NCBI RefSeq assembly: GCF_030068455.1 | Contig: NZ_JAQOSQ010000002.1 | Span: forward strand, 310,001-374,000 | DNA length: 64,000 bases | Source: Roseofilum casamattae BLCC-M143 | Lineage (GTDB): Bacteria > Cyanobacteriota > Cyanobacteriia > Cyanobacteriales > Desertifilaceae | Direction of reading: 5' to 3' | In this document: positions 47,025 to 55,315 of the stretch, piece by piece | How the letters are laid out: each line of letters opens with the position of its first letter | How positions within the stretch are numbered: position 1 is the first letter of the stretch | Program-made: the position numbers and the translations under genes | Notes under the pieces: generated by a model | Database searches by the model: none | What the model saw: the letters and a program-made list of their open reading frames with translations, nothing else | What the model was told of the DNA's origin: nothing

Positions 47025-47843
47025 ATGGGCGGAACGATTGGGATTAATGCCGAAAATTTTGCCACGGAAGTTATGGAAGCTTCCTACCAAAATCCCGTGC
47101 TGGTCGATTTTTTTGCCACGTGGTGCGGCCCGTGTCAGATAGTGAAACCAGTTTTGGAGAAAATGGCAGCCGAATACGATTTTACCATCGCCCAAATAGA
47201 CATCGACCAAAATGCCGAACTAGCGAATACTTATCGCGTGGAAGGCGTACCGGATATTCGCATTGCCCTTAATGGCGATATGATTCCCGGTTTTGTTGGA
47301 GTTTTGCCAGAAGAACAAATTCGGGATATGTTGAGTAAGTTTAATCTGAAATCGTCAGTGGACTCTCAGTTAGCCGCGATCGCAGATTTAATCGCTCGAC
47401 AGAACTATCCGGAAGTTAAGCAGATTTTAGATAACTTATTTACAACTCATCCAGAAGATTCTCGAGTGGTGTTAATAGCGGCTGAGTTCTTAGGCCATTT
47501 GCGCCAGTGGGAAGAGGCGGAGAAAATGTTGGCAACCATTGGTAAGGAGACTCCGGAGGCCTTTGCGCGATCGCAGTCGATGAAAGCAGTATTCTATTTT
47601 CAGCGCCAGCTCGAGCTACCGGTGGAAACCGATCGCGATCGTCAATACGCGCAAGCCTGTCGCTACGTTGTGGAGGAAAACTACGAAACCGCTCTACAAG
47701 AGTTACTCTATTTTGTCGAACACCATCGCTCCTATCGCCAAGATGCCGGACGTAAGGGGATGCTGGCGATTTTCGATCGCTTGGGAAACGATCGCGCTCT
47801 AACGCAAGAGTATCGACAAAAACTCATGGCTGCTCTTTATTAA
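47025..47843 (+). CDS. thioredoxin-domain protein with TPR-like tail (CnoX/YbbN type)
   Basis: A 272-residue protein with a good ribosome site (CAGGAG). Residues 1-110 are a thioredoxin fold with the canonical active site FFATWCGPCQIVKPVL and the cis-Pro region GVPDIRIALNGD. Residues about 125-265 are helical repeats resembling the YbbN/CnoX C-terminal TPR-like domain. CnoX proteins are holdase co-chaperones that protect substrates from oxidation. Here the two active-site Cys are intact, so reductase activity is possible. The following genes are also redox or stress related. Confidence 0.88.
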   Translation: MGGTIGINAENFATEVMEASYQNPVLVDFFATWCGPCQIVKPVLEKMAAEYDFTIAQIDIDQNAELANTYRVEGVPDIRIALNGDMIPGFVGVLPEEQIRDMLSKFNLKSSVDSQLAAIADLIARQNYPEVKQILDNLFTTHPEDSRVVLIAAEFLGHLRQWEEAEKMLATIGKETPEAFARSQSMKAVFYFQRQLELPVETDRDRQYAQACRYVVEENYETALQELLYFVEHHRSYRQDAGRKGMLAIFDRLGNDRALTQEYRQKLMAALY

Positions 47844-47975
47844 CCTCTGTTAAGCTAATTGGGAAAAAGTCAGCGAAAGAAATCCGTCACGCGAATGTTC
47901 TTCAGTTTCTGGTTTGACTTGCAAAAGCGAAGTCATACCGACTATGATTAAGAAGGCCGATCGCATAACTCAGCC

Positions 47976-48239
47976 ATGATTCGGATTGCCAACATTCCCC
48001 TCAACCAAATTCGCCGGCCCTTACCGCGACAAACCGACTCTGCCAAAGTAGAGTCCCTGATGAAATCGATCGCAGAAATTGGCTTACAAGAACCCATTGA
48101 CGTTTTGGAAGTTGATGGGAATTACTATGGTTTCTCCGGTTGTCATCGCTATGAAGCCCATCAGCGCTTAGGAAAAGAAACAATCCAATGTCGCATTCGG
48201 CGCGCCCCTCGTGCCGTGCTGGAAAAACACTTGGCTTAG
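47976..48239 (+). CDS. srx: sulfiredoxin
   Basis: An 87-residue protein of the sulfiredoxin family, which reduces sulfinylated peroxiredoxin using ATP. The conserved motif FSGCHRYEAHQRLG contains the catalytic Cys and the ATP-contacting His/Arg, and ESLMKSIAEIGLQEPIDVLE precedes it. Length is normal for cyanobacterial Srx. The dps gene follows after 47 bases, and the context is oxidative-stress protection. Confidence 0.93.
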   Translation: MIRIANIPLNQIRRPLPRQTDSAKVESLMKSIAEIGLQEPIDVLEVDGNYYGFSGCHRYEAHQRLGKETIQCRIRRAPRAVLEKHLA

Positions 48240-48286
48240 AAGCAATTTCGATCGACTTCACTATTCCTCTACCCCACCATATTCCT

Positions 48287-48784
48287 ATGGAAACCAAACT
48301 TTATCCCAGCCGTATCGATCTCTCCGGAGAGGTTCGTCGCAGTGTTGTTACCCTACTCAATCAAACTCTGGCTGCCACCATCGACTTAAAAACTCAGGTC
48401 AAACAAGCTCATTGGAACGTCAAAGGCATTAATTTCTACTCTCTGCACCAACTCTTTGACGAAATTGCTGGAGAACTGGAAGACTATATTGATACGATCG
48501 CCGAACGAATAACCGCTTTGGGCGGACTCGCTCTGGGAACGGCCGAAATAGTAGCCCACACATCTTTGCTGTCGGCTTATCCGCTCGATATTGTGTCCGG
48601 AACAGAGCATCTCGTGGCTTTAGCCGATCGCTTTGCCACTTATGCCCAACATATCAGAGAAGCGATCGCCAAAACCGACGAACTCGGCGATGCCGATACC
48701 TCCGATCTGTATACGGAAATCTCTCGCGCCATTGATAAGCGCTTGTGGTTCCTGGAAGCGCACCTACACCCGAGCGATGCCTAA
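48287..48784 (+). CDS. dps: Dps-family ferritin-like protein
   Basis: A 165-residue ferritin-like protein started at ATG 48287; an earlier frame start at 48188 would overlap srx. The Dps ferroxidase-site pattern is clear: KQAHWNVKGINFYSLHQLFD (His and Asp) and EIAGELEDYIDTIAERI (Glu). The C-terminal part (DTSDLYTEISRAIDKRLWFL) ends the four-helix bundle. Dps dodecamers store iron and detoxify H2O2. It lies downstream of the sulfiredoxin gene in the same direction. Confidence 0.94.
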   Translation: METKLYPSRIDLSGEVRRSVVTLLNQTLAATIDLKTQVKQAHWNVKGINFYSLHQLFDEIAGELEDYIDTIAERITALGGLALGTAEIVAHTSLLSAYPLDIVSGTEHLVALADRFATYAQHIREAIAKTDELGDADTSDLYTEISRAIDKRLWFLEAHLHPSDA

Positions 48785-48820
48785 ACAACGTCCAGTTATT
48801 CTATACAAGGAGATAGCCTA

Positions 48821-49447
48821 GTGTTTCCTGAATCGCACCCCGACAATAATGTTGACGAAAAATTCCCGCTCAACTCAGTATTGCAGCCCTTGATGAAACG
48901 AGCTGGTTTGTCCACTTGGGTAGCTTTAAGTCGAGCCTCTGGAGTTTCCGCCAAACAACTGCGTCGGGTGCGCCAGGGACAGCTCGCCCAACTGCGAATG
49001 GCAACCCTATTCCAAATCGCCGCAGCCCTTCAGATTAGCCCTTCCGAGCTGCTCTGCAATCTCAATGGCGATCGCTCCGTACATAATTCTATAGATCGCT
49101 CTGTAGATTGGCCGGCGCAATCGTCCTACGATCCAGAACCCTTGCATCGTGAAAGTTTAGATCGTCTCGAATCTTGGTTGCGCTATTGGCCCGTCGCCGC
49201 TGCCAAAGTCGCTGCCGGAGCCAATGTCAAACCCAGCGCTCTGATAAAACTGGTCAAACCCGTAGAACAGTTAATCGAGTCTTGGGGAGTCGAAACGATC
49301 GCAGCCGTCGGCGATCGTCTGCCGTATAATCCCCAGTGGCATCAACTGGCCGCCGGAACTGTCGAGCCAGGAACTCCAGTCACCGTTATCTCTCCCGGTT
49401 ATCGCTATCGCGGCAAACTCCTGTTTCGCGCCGAAGTCGAACGATAA
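48821..49447 (+). CDS. HTH protein with GrpE-like C-terminal region
   Basis: A 208-residue protein starting with GTG, placed 7 bases after AAGGAG (48807-48812). Residues 20-75 are a Cro/C1-type helix-turn-helix (AGLSTWVALSRASGVSAKQL, SPSELLCNL). Residues about 105-205 resemble the C-terminal beta domain of cyanobacterial GrpE-like nucleotide exchange factors: the PYNPQWHQLAAG pattern and PGTPVTVISPGYRYRGKLLF. The coiled coil of true GrpE is missing. It may couple stress sensing to regulation, but this is inference. Confidence 0.75.
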   Translation: MFPESHPDNNVDEKFPLNSVLQPLMKRAGLSTWVALSRASGVSAKQLRRVRQGQLAQLRMATLFQIAAALQISPSELLCNLNGDRSVHNSIDRSVDWPAQSSYDPEPLHRESLDRLESWLRYWPVAAAKVAAGANVKPSALIKLVKPVEQLIESWGVETIAAVGDRLPYNPQWHQLAAGTVEPGTPVTVISPGYRYRGKLLFRAEVER

Positions 49448-49459
49448 CATCGGGATCTG

Positions 49460-49522
49460 AGAAACCGGGTTTCTTGACTAATGCAACGTTTAGCTTGAGA
49501 TCGAGTAAGAAACCCGGTTTCT
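49460..49522. repeat. perfect 16-bp inverted repeat pair
   Basis: AGAAACCGGGTTTCTT (49460-49475) is the exact reverse complement of AAGAAACCCGGTTTCT (49507-49522). Each arm is itself almost palindromic. It sits between the HTH/GrpE gene and msrA, and looks like a dispersed palindromic element of cyanobacterial genomes. Confidence 0.8.
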
Positions 49523-49603
49523 GCTCTACACCAACCAAACTCATGCCATCTTCGCCAAGTTTTGTAACAATAGGAGCAGTTGTTCATCTCAAACGCAAAT
49601 ATT

Positions 49604-50260
49604 ATGGCCATCTTTGGATTTGGCAAAAAAAGTACCCTCCCCACCCCCGAAGAAGCCTTACGCGGACGGGAAATCTCAATGCCCGTCCCCCCTCAGCACT
49701 TTGTCAACGGCAATCCTCTCAAACCGCCCTATCCCGACGGTCTCGAAACTGCCATGTTTGGCTTAGGCTGCTTTTGGGGAGCCGAGCGCCGGTTCTGGCA
49801 GCAAGAGGGTGTCTTCAGTACGGCAGTTGGTTATGCCGCTGGCTATACCCCCAACCCCAACTATCATGAAGTTTGCACGGGACGAACCGGCCATAACGAA
49901 GTAGTGCAAGTGATTTTCGATCCCAAAGCAATTAGTTACGAAACCCTCCTCAAAGTGTTCTGGGAAAGCCACAACCCAACCCAAGGAATGCGCCAGGGTA
50001 ACGATACCGGAACTCAATATCGTTCCGGGATTTATACGTATTCCCAGCAACAGAAAGAGCAGGCCGAAAAATCCCGCGAACTCTATCAGACGGCACTGAA
50101 GCAAGGTGGATATGGCGCCATTACCACCGAGATTATTGATGCTCCTGAGTTTTATTATGCTGAGGACTATCACCAGCAATACCTGGCGAAAAACCCGAAT
50201 GGCTATTGCGGTCTTGGCGGTACTAATGTTGAGTGTCCGGGAATGACTGCCGTGTCTTAA
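49604..50260 (+). CDS. msrA: peptide methionine-(S)-S-oxide reductase
   Basis: MsrA reduces methionine sulfoxide in proteins. The 218-residue protein, from ATG 49604, has the catalytic [15 protein letters not shown] motif (active Cys), followed by the [19 protein letters not shown] region. [18 protein letters not shown] and a C-terminal Cys pair ([15 protein letters not shown]) provide the recycling disulfide. I prefer this start to TTG 49580 because the latter's ribosome site is too close. It continues the redox cluster. Confidence 0.95.
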   Translation: MAIFGFGKKSTLPTPEEALRGREISMPVPPQHFVNGNPLKPPYPDGLETAMFGLGCFWGAERRFWQQEGVFSTAVGYAAGYTPNPNYHEVCTGRTGHNEVVQVIFDPKAISYETLLKVFWESHNPTQGMRQGNDTGTQYRSGIYTYSQQQKEQAEKSRELYQTALKQGGYGAITTEIIDAPEFYYAEDYHQQYLAKNPNGYCGLGGTNVECPGMTAVS

Positions 50261-50379
50261 CCTTTGTCAGTCACCAGTATACTATCGCAATGCGCCATAA
50301 CTGTTGCTCGGTTGCGGTAGTATATCGCCTATACTAACAGTATATAGTCGCTTCTTCACAAGAACTCGAACTGCGAGCC

Positions 50380-52710
50380 ATGACAGAGGAAACGCCAGAA
50401 GCTCTGAAACCAGAAGAACAACAGGAAGAAGGCAAAACTGACTCCAAGCCTTCAATGCCTGATGGCGCGATCGATATTGCACGGATTCGAGAGGTGTTGT
50501 CAACATGGCCTGTACGATGGATGCCGTTGGTAGGAAGTAGCAGTGCGCTCGTTATCTTCCTCCGGCAACAAGATTGGTTGATGGCGTTGCTCTTATTTCC
50601 CGTAAATATCATTACAGTAATTTGGAGTGCTTATTCTAAAAGCTTTTTAAGAACTCTAGCTAAGATTTACGAGGAAAGAGGAGAGGAAGATGCGAAAGGG
50701 TTAGTTGCTTGGATGGATCGGGCGATCAAACCTCAGTTGGCAAGGGTTGACAATCGATACTTAATACTGCAAGGCAATACCTGCCGATCCTTTAAGACGG
50801 AAGGGTTGAAGCCGGGATTGAGTATCTTTACTCCTTTGCTCAATGAAGTCTTTGTTCCCTTGGGTTTAAGTAATTCGTTTATTCGGAATTTTGCCGGAGA
50901 ATCTTTACCTCTGGCTCCGGGAATGAAGTGGAATCAGGGGACACTCGAATCATTAGAAGAAAAAAGTTTACATATTTGGGATATTTTAACGCAAGCTAAG
51001 GACATTGAAGCCTATCGCCAGTTAGCGATTGTTTCCTGGGGAGGGTACGGAAAAACTACCTTATTGCGCCACATCACCTATATTTACTCTCAGAGAAAAG
51101 AGGGGAAATACAGAGCACCTAAACTATTCCCAGTTCTTTTATTACTACGCCAATGGCAGTCAGTTATTGTTAACGAGAGCCAACTCAGTTTACCTCAATT
51201 AATTGAAAAATATCATATTCCTCAACTTCCTGGGTATCACGAATTAAAATTACCGTCAAATTGGGCAAAAAAACATTTACAAAATGGTAAAATGTTGGTA
51301 ATGATTGATGGTTTTGACGAAGTCAAAGAGGATTGGCGTAGTGCGGTTAGTGAATGGATTGGGAAGGAAATGAATAAGTATCCGCACGCTTGTTTTATTT
51401 TAACCTCCCGTCCCTCGGGCTATAAATCATTTTCCCCTAGGTATAAACTAAACGCTGAGTTATTCATCCAACCGTTTAATCGCCACCAGCAAGAGAAATT
51501 TATTCAGAATTGGTATTGGTGTCAAGAGAGATACACTAACGCAGGAAGAGAAACTCCAGAGGTTAGAGCTGAAGCCACCACAAACGCGAATAACTTATTA
51601 CAGCAGTTAGAGAACCGTCCGGAACTCGATGACTTGGCGAAAATTCCTCTCTTGTTAAATTTAATTGTAAACGTTCATCGCTCTTATCCGGGTGAGGAAT
51701 TACCAAAACGACGCAGCGATTTATATCGAGAAGTAGTGCAATTGCAACTGGGCGCTCGTCCTTTAGCGAGAAATATTTCTCTATTATTACGTTTCGATGA
51801 AGCCGAGCGAGTTTTACAGGAGTTGGCTTTGTATATGGTGCGAGAAAATAAGCCGGAAATTAGTTATCAACTATTAAACGATTGCATCAAGGCTCCGGTG
51901 CAATCTTTTGATAGTTCGGTCGATGTGAAGGAATTTATTAAACAAGTTGTAGAAGTGAGCGAACTTTTAGTCAAACGGGATGACGATTATCAGTTTTCTC
52001 ATTTAAGTTTTCAGGGATATTTAGCCGCTAAGGAAATTATTCGCATTCAGCAAGAGGAGTTGTTAATCCAAAATTGGCAAGAGTCTTGGTGGCGAGAAAC
52101 CATATTGTTGTATGCGGCACAAGTGAATCCCAATGGGTTATTGAGAGCGTTAATTAATGTAGGCACGTCAGAGGCTGTGGCTTTGGCTTATGACTGTATT
52201 AAAGAAACGCCACGTAAAGTCGATGCAGAAATAGAAAAAGAGTTGCAAGAAATGGAAGCGAGGGTTGATAATTTATTGCTTCAAGACTTAGAGCATTATC
52301 TAAGCAATGGAGAATGGCAAAAGGCAGATGAAGAAACAACTCGTTTAATGTTGCAGTTAGGCGATAATGAAAATAAAGGCTATTTGAATGGCAACGATTT
52401 ACGCAAGTTTCCTCGCGAGGAGTTGCGAGCCATAGATGAGCTGTGGGTGAAGTATAGCAATGGTCAATTTGGCTTTAGCGTACAAAAGCAGATTTGGCTT
52501 GACTTGGGAGGGAAATTAGGAGAGTATAATTTTGAGACGTTTAAAAAGTTAGGCGATCGCGTCGGTTGGAGAAAGAGGAAGGGCTGGTTGAATTATCCTG
52601 AAGAGTACACTTTTAATACCAATGCACTACAAGGACATCTCCCATGGTTGTGGTGGGGGGAGGTGGGGGGGGTTTTGGTGGGGTTTTCTTTTCTCTTCTC
52701 TAGACTCTAG
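50380..52710 (+). CDS. membrane-anchored NACHT NTPase with C-terminal GUN4 domain
   Basis: A 776-residue protein. Two hydrophobic segments (about 45-62 and 66-84) anchor the N-terminus. The NACHT NTPase has Walker A SWGGYGKTTLLRHI (residues 219-232), Walker B MLVMIDGFDEV and the sensor stretch ACFILTSRPSGYKSF. From about 634 to the end comes a GUN4 domain (NLLLQDLEHYLSNGEWQKAD, LRKFPREELRAIDELWVKYS, GRRVGWRKRKGWLNY-like run). GUN4 binds porphyrins and activates Mg-chelatase; here it is fused to a STAND switch, so it may sense a tetrapyrrole. The chain ends abruptly at a G-rich run (52656-52685), which could be a frameshift. Confidence 0.85.
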   Translation: MTEETPEALKPEEQQEEGKTDSKPSMPDGAIDIARIREVLSTWPVRWMPLVGSSSALVIFLRQQDWLMALLLFPVNIITVIWSAYSKSFLRTLAKIYEERGEEDAKGLVAWMDRAIKPQLARVDNRYLILQGNTCRSFKTEGLKPGLSIFTPLLNEVFVPLGLSNSFIRNFAGESLPLAPGMKWNQGTLESLEEKSLHIWDILTQAKDIEAYRQLAIVSWGGYGKTTLLRHITYIYSQRKEGKYRAPKLFPVLLLLRQWQSVIVNESQLSLPQLIEKYHIPQLPGYHELKLPSNWAKKHLQNGKMLVMIDGFDEVKEDWRSAVSEWIGKEMNKYPHACFILTSRPSGYKSFSPRYKLNAELFIQPFNRHQQEKFIQNWYWCQERYTNAGRETPEVRAEATTNANNLLQQLENRPELDDLAKIPLLLNLIVNVHRSYPGEELPKRRSDLYREVVQLQLGARPLARNISLLLRFDEAERVLQELALYMVRENKPEISYQLLNDCIKAPVQSFDSSVDVKEFIKQVVEVSELLVKRDDDYQFSHLSFQGYLAAKEIIRIQQEELLIQNWQESWWRETILLYAAQVNPNGLLRALINVGTSEAVALAYDCIKETPRKVDAEIEKELQEMEARVDNLLLQDLEHYLSNGEWQKADEETTRLMLQLGDNENKGYLNGNDLRKFPREELRAIDELWVKYSNGQFGFSVQKQIWLDLGGKLGEYNFETFKKLGDRVGWRKRKGWLNYPEEYTFNTNALQGHLPWLWWGEVGGVLVGFSFLFSRL

Positions 52711-53022
52711 CACGTAAGGGATTCCCAGAGTTATAAATATTTATTATCAATGAATTAAGTACGGTAACTTCAGGGTTTGCGCATTTCATTACCTGTTACT
52801 TTTCCAATTCTGCGGCCACTCTCCATGCCCAAATCTGGAAAATCAGCAATGCCCATCTGTTTTTTCGCGTAAAAAGTAACCAAAACTACAGAAAATACCT
52901 TAATTTTCCAAATTTAGACACGAGAATCCTATGGCAGCCTTATCGGTCAAAAATAATTGTCCAAAAAACTGGAAACATGGCTGGGATTATAATATTAAGT
53001 CTGCTAAATTAGCCATCATTAA

Positions 53023-53107
53023 GTCATTGCGAATGAAGCGAAGCGGAATGAAGCAATCTCTTTTACCTCGGGAGGCCCAGAGATTGCTTCCCTTCGGTCG
53101 CAATGAC
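53023..53107. repeat. dispersed inverted-repeat element
   Basis: GTCATTGCGA (53023-53032) pairs exactly with TCGCAATGAC (53098-53107), and inside it AAGCAATCTC (53051-53060) pairs with GAGATTGCTT (53080-53089). The GAAGCGAAGC-type sequence between is a familiar short dispersed repeat in bacterial genomes. The whole forms a hairpin of about 85 bases. Confidence 0.7.
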
Positions 53108-53113
53108 AATTGA

Positions 53114-53280
53114 TTATCCGGACTTGGTATAACAATTGGCTAAGATAAATTTTTCTGCCACTTGCACCACCTCCGGATTATTTTGTCGCCATTTGGCATA
53201 TTCCTCCCTCGCTTCTTGCTCTCGTTGGCTGGGCTTTTTGGTTTTCGGTTTTTGAGTTGACTTAGACTTGGTTCGTTGTT
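53114..53280 (-). pseudogene. lysine-rich coding remnant without start
   Basis: On the minus strand an open run of about 54 codons ends at the TAA complementary to 53114-53116. It reads PKTKKPSQREQEAREEYAKW and then NNPEVVQVAEKFILANCYTK. An in-frame stop lies just upstream and no ATG is available, so it is the decayed 3' end of a gene that has lost its start. The family is not recognised. Confidence 0.35.
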
Positions 53281-53303
53281 ACTGACTGAATTCTGCGGAA
53301 CCC

Positions 53304-53335
53304 TTGACTCTCTATCTAACTGGAGAGTCTATCCT
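53304..53335 (+). promoter_or_regulatory. MerR-type operator-promoter
   Basis: A -35 box TTGACT (53304-53309) and a -10 box TATCCT (53330-53335) are separated by 20 bases, longer than the usual 17. Between and overlapping them is a perfect dyad, GACTCTC (53306-53312) with GAGAGTC (53323-53329). This is the geometry of promoters controlled by MerR-family metal sensors, and the gene it precedes is one. Confidence 0.8.
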
Positions 53336-53366
53336 AGAACCATTGCCAAACAGGGAAAATAGAGCA

Positions 53367-53780
53367 ATGGGGAGCAGCACGCAAATATTTTTAAAGATTG
53401 GGGAAGTCGCCGCTCAAAGCGGAGTACCCATTAAAACCATTCGCTATTACGAACAACTGGGCTTGTTAACCATTGCCCATCGCACGGAAGGAAACTTTCG
53501 CCTCTTTAACGAAAGTGCGATTAGCCGCCTCGCCTTTATTAAACGCTTGCAAGCTTTAGGTCTCAGCTTACAGGAAATTGGAGAATGTTTAACCATTTAT
53601 GATGATGGTTGTCTGCCTTGCGAGAACATTCAGCAAAAACTACAAGAACGAGTGACTAAAATCGATCGCCAAGTGACCGAACTCATACAACTGAGAGGAG
53701 AGTTAACCAATCTCTTGCAAGAGTGGTCCCTTGCTCCTAACCAACAAGATGGGATTATTTGTCCTAACTTAGAGGTTTAG
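53367..53780 (+). CDS. MerR-family heavy-metal-type regulator
   Basis: A 137-residue MerR protein (ATG 53367, 32 bases after the -10 box). The N-terminal winged helix has LKIGEVAAQSGVPIKTIRYY and GLLTIAHRTEGNFRLF; a dimerisation coiled coil follows. Cys residues in DDGCLPCENI and the terminal IICPNLEV match metal-binding positions in ZntR/CadR-type sensors. It is probably autoregulated through the dyad upstream. No efflux or metallothionein gene follows, so the regulated partner is elsewhere or lost. The longer frame from 53304 is impossible because it begins in the -35 box. Confidence 0.9.
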   Translation: MGSSTQIFLKIGEVAAQSGVPIKTIRYYEQLGLLTIAHRTEGNFRLFNESAISRLAFIKRLQALGLSLQEIGECLTIYDDGCLPCENIQQKLQERVTKIDRQVTELIQLRGELTNLLQEWSLAPNQQDGIICPNLEV

Positions 53781-53818
53781 AGAATTGTAGCAAACACAAA
53801 CCTTTCAAGCATTCGATA

Positions 53819-54256
53819 TTAAAGCCGTTGGGCAACCTGTTGGAGACGGCGTAATTGTGCATTCATGTCTTCTTGAGTCCAGGAGGCAGCAAATCGATCG
53901 AAACCAAATTGAATTAAAGGATTGGGAATCGTAAACTCAAAGCGGTTAATTAGATGAGTTCCTCTATCAATGGGTTGACATTCCCAGCGATCGCATCCTT
54001 GAAAAAAGCCCTGAAATTGCCAAACGACTAATCCGGGTTCGCGATCGATAACAGTGCTGGTAAGGGTAGGTTGAATGAGGGGAATTTTAATCGTAAATCG
54101 GGATTGACTGCCCATTTGAGTGCTCCATTGTCCGATGGGTTGGCATTCGAGCATGGGGTTGAGCCATTGGTGCATTAAGTCTAATTCGGTAAAACAGCGC
54201 TCCACTTGAGTGGCATTGGCTCTAATATCAATAGATTGCTGGAAGACTTGGGGCAT
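53819..54256 (-). CDS. SRPBCC-family protein
   Basis: A 145-residue START-like fold protein. The pattern fits the polyketide cyclase/dehydrase group: an N-terminal strand (MPQVFQQSIDIRANATQVER), the loop with LMHQWLNPMLEC, then a helix at the C-terminus (FGFDRFAASWTQEDMNAQLR). These proteins bind hydrophobic ligands, but the ligand here is unknown. It is convergent with the MerR gene and runs in the same direction as the upstream NUDIX gene. Confidence 0.85.
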   Translation of the reverse strand: MPQVFQQSIDIRANATQVERCFTELDLMHQWLNPMLECQPIGQWSTQMGSQSRFTIKIPLIQPTLTSTVIDREPGLVVWQFQGFFQGCDRWECQPIDRGTHLINRFEFTIPNPLIQFGFDRFAASWTQEDMNAQLRRLQQVAQRL

Positions 54257-54298
54257 TGTATTAATTAAAAATGAATAATTAACAATTAATAATGGGGA

Positions 54299-54754
54299 TT
54301 AAGCGAGGGTAGTTTTGCCTTGCAAATAATCATCCACTTGTTGGCGATGATCGTGGGACAGTTTTCCTTGGGGTAGGTTGTCGCGCTCGTAGGCTTGTAC
54401 GGCTTGGATTTCTAGGGTATCTTGGATCGCGATCGCTCCTTCAACGCGCGCTTCGACTAAAATACAAACCGAATGCAGCCTCGGATCGCGATCGGGTGCG
54501 GAATATACTCCAACTAATCGGCGAATTGCTACTACCTGTAAACCAGTTTCTTCAGTAACTTCACGAGCGGCAGCTTCTGCGATCGTTTCTCCCCAATCTA
54601 CTAAGCCACCGGGAAGTCCCCAAGAATTATCGTCCTTACGCTGCACCAAGATAATCCGATTATCGGGAAGAACTGGCACAATGCTCACCCCGACGAGAGG
54701 ATGACGAAAGAGCAATCCGAGAACGGTTTGAAAGATTTGCCAGAGACGACCCAT
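54299..54754 (-). CDS. NUDIX hydrolase
   Basis: A 151-residue protein (from the ATG complementary to 54752-54754) with a complete Nudix box GGLVDWGETIAEAAARE followed by VTEETGL. It begins with a hydrophobic stretch (LWQIFQTVLGLLFRHPLVGV). Nudix enzymes hydrolyse nucleoside diphosphates linked to another moiety; substrate unknown. A longer TTG start (54802) is less likely. Confidence 0.88.
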   Translation of the reverse strand: MGRLWQIFQTVLGLLFRHPLVGVSIVPVLPDNRIILVQRKDDNSWGLPGGLVDWGETIAEAAAREVTEETGLQVVAIRRLVGVYSAPDRDPRLHSVCILVEARVEGAIAIQDTLEIQAVQAYERDNLPQGKLSHDHRQQVDDYLQGKTTLA

Positions 54755-54922
54755 GAGGAATGTGACGAGAGGATAGCAGTCTGTATCTATCCTAACCGAC
54801 AAACGGCGATCGCTCTCAATTCAACCACCGATTCATTCGCTCTACCCCTTGCTCGTTGTCTGCATGGAGCGATATAATTAACAGTCTGTGCCAAAAATAA
54901 TTTTTAGCTCAATGAGGTAAAC

Positions 54923-55126
54923 ATGGCGAAACGCCGCAATCCCAAGAAAGAGAAAGCTCAACGAAACCTAGCATATGCTCGTAAGTTTCGCAAACGGACT
55001 CATCGCGGATATACAAGCAGACGCTCTCCGATGGATAGTCTCCAGAATGAGAAAGAGGAAAAAGAAGAAACAGCCGATACGAATACTGAGGAGCAAAGCT
55101 CTAGTACGACTACGGATGCGAGCTAG
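54923..55126 (+). CDS. small basic-acidic protein of unknown function
   Basis: A 67-residue protein. The N-terminal half is very basic (RRNPKKEKAQRNLAYARKFR, then RTHRGYTSRRS), suggesting nucleic-acid or ribosome binding. The C-terminal half is acidic and Ser/Thr-rich (EKEEKEETADTNTEEQSSS) and probably disordered. A ribosome site (GAGGTAAAC) lies at a suitable distance. It stands alone. Confidence 0.65.
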   Translation: MAKRRNPKKEKAQRNLAYARKFRKRTHRGYTSRRSPMDSLQNEKEEKEETADTNTEEQSSSTTTDAS

Positions 55127-55315
55127 GGATAGAGCTGCATGAATTGGGAATAGGTCGCGGTCGCTAGGTTTCAAGCTCGAACCTCGACCAAACCTAACTC
55201 CCCAATATCGTAATCTGGTTTTCTACGATTTAGTGGACGGCCGCCAGTGCTGTATTGGTACAATACTGGTGGTTATTTTAACGAACAATGAATAATTAAT
55301 AATTAATAATGAGCG

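Larger units (their letters stand above)
52711..53303. other. repeat-rich, decayed intergenic stretch
   Basis: It contains the inverted repeat at 53023-53107 and the coding remnant at 53114-53280, both described separately. The first 300 bases (52711-53020) are AT-rich with no frame I trust; a 60-codon frame at 52931 covers the repeat and is not a gene. Confidence 0.5.

Noticed and set aside
52931-53113. A 60-codon frame over the hairpin repeat
   Set aside because: Its sequence comes from the dispersed repeat element itself.
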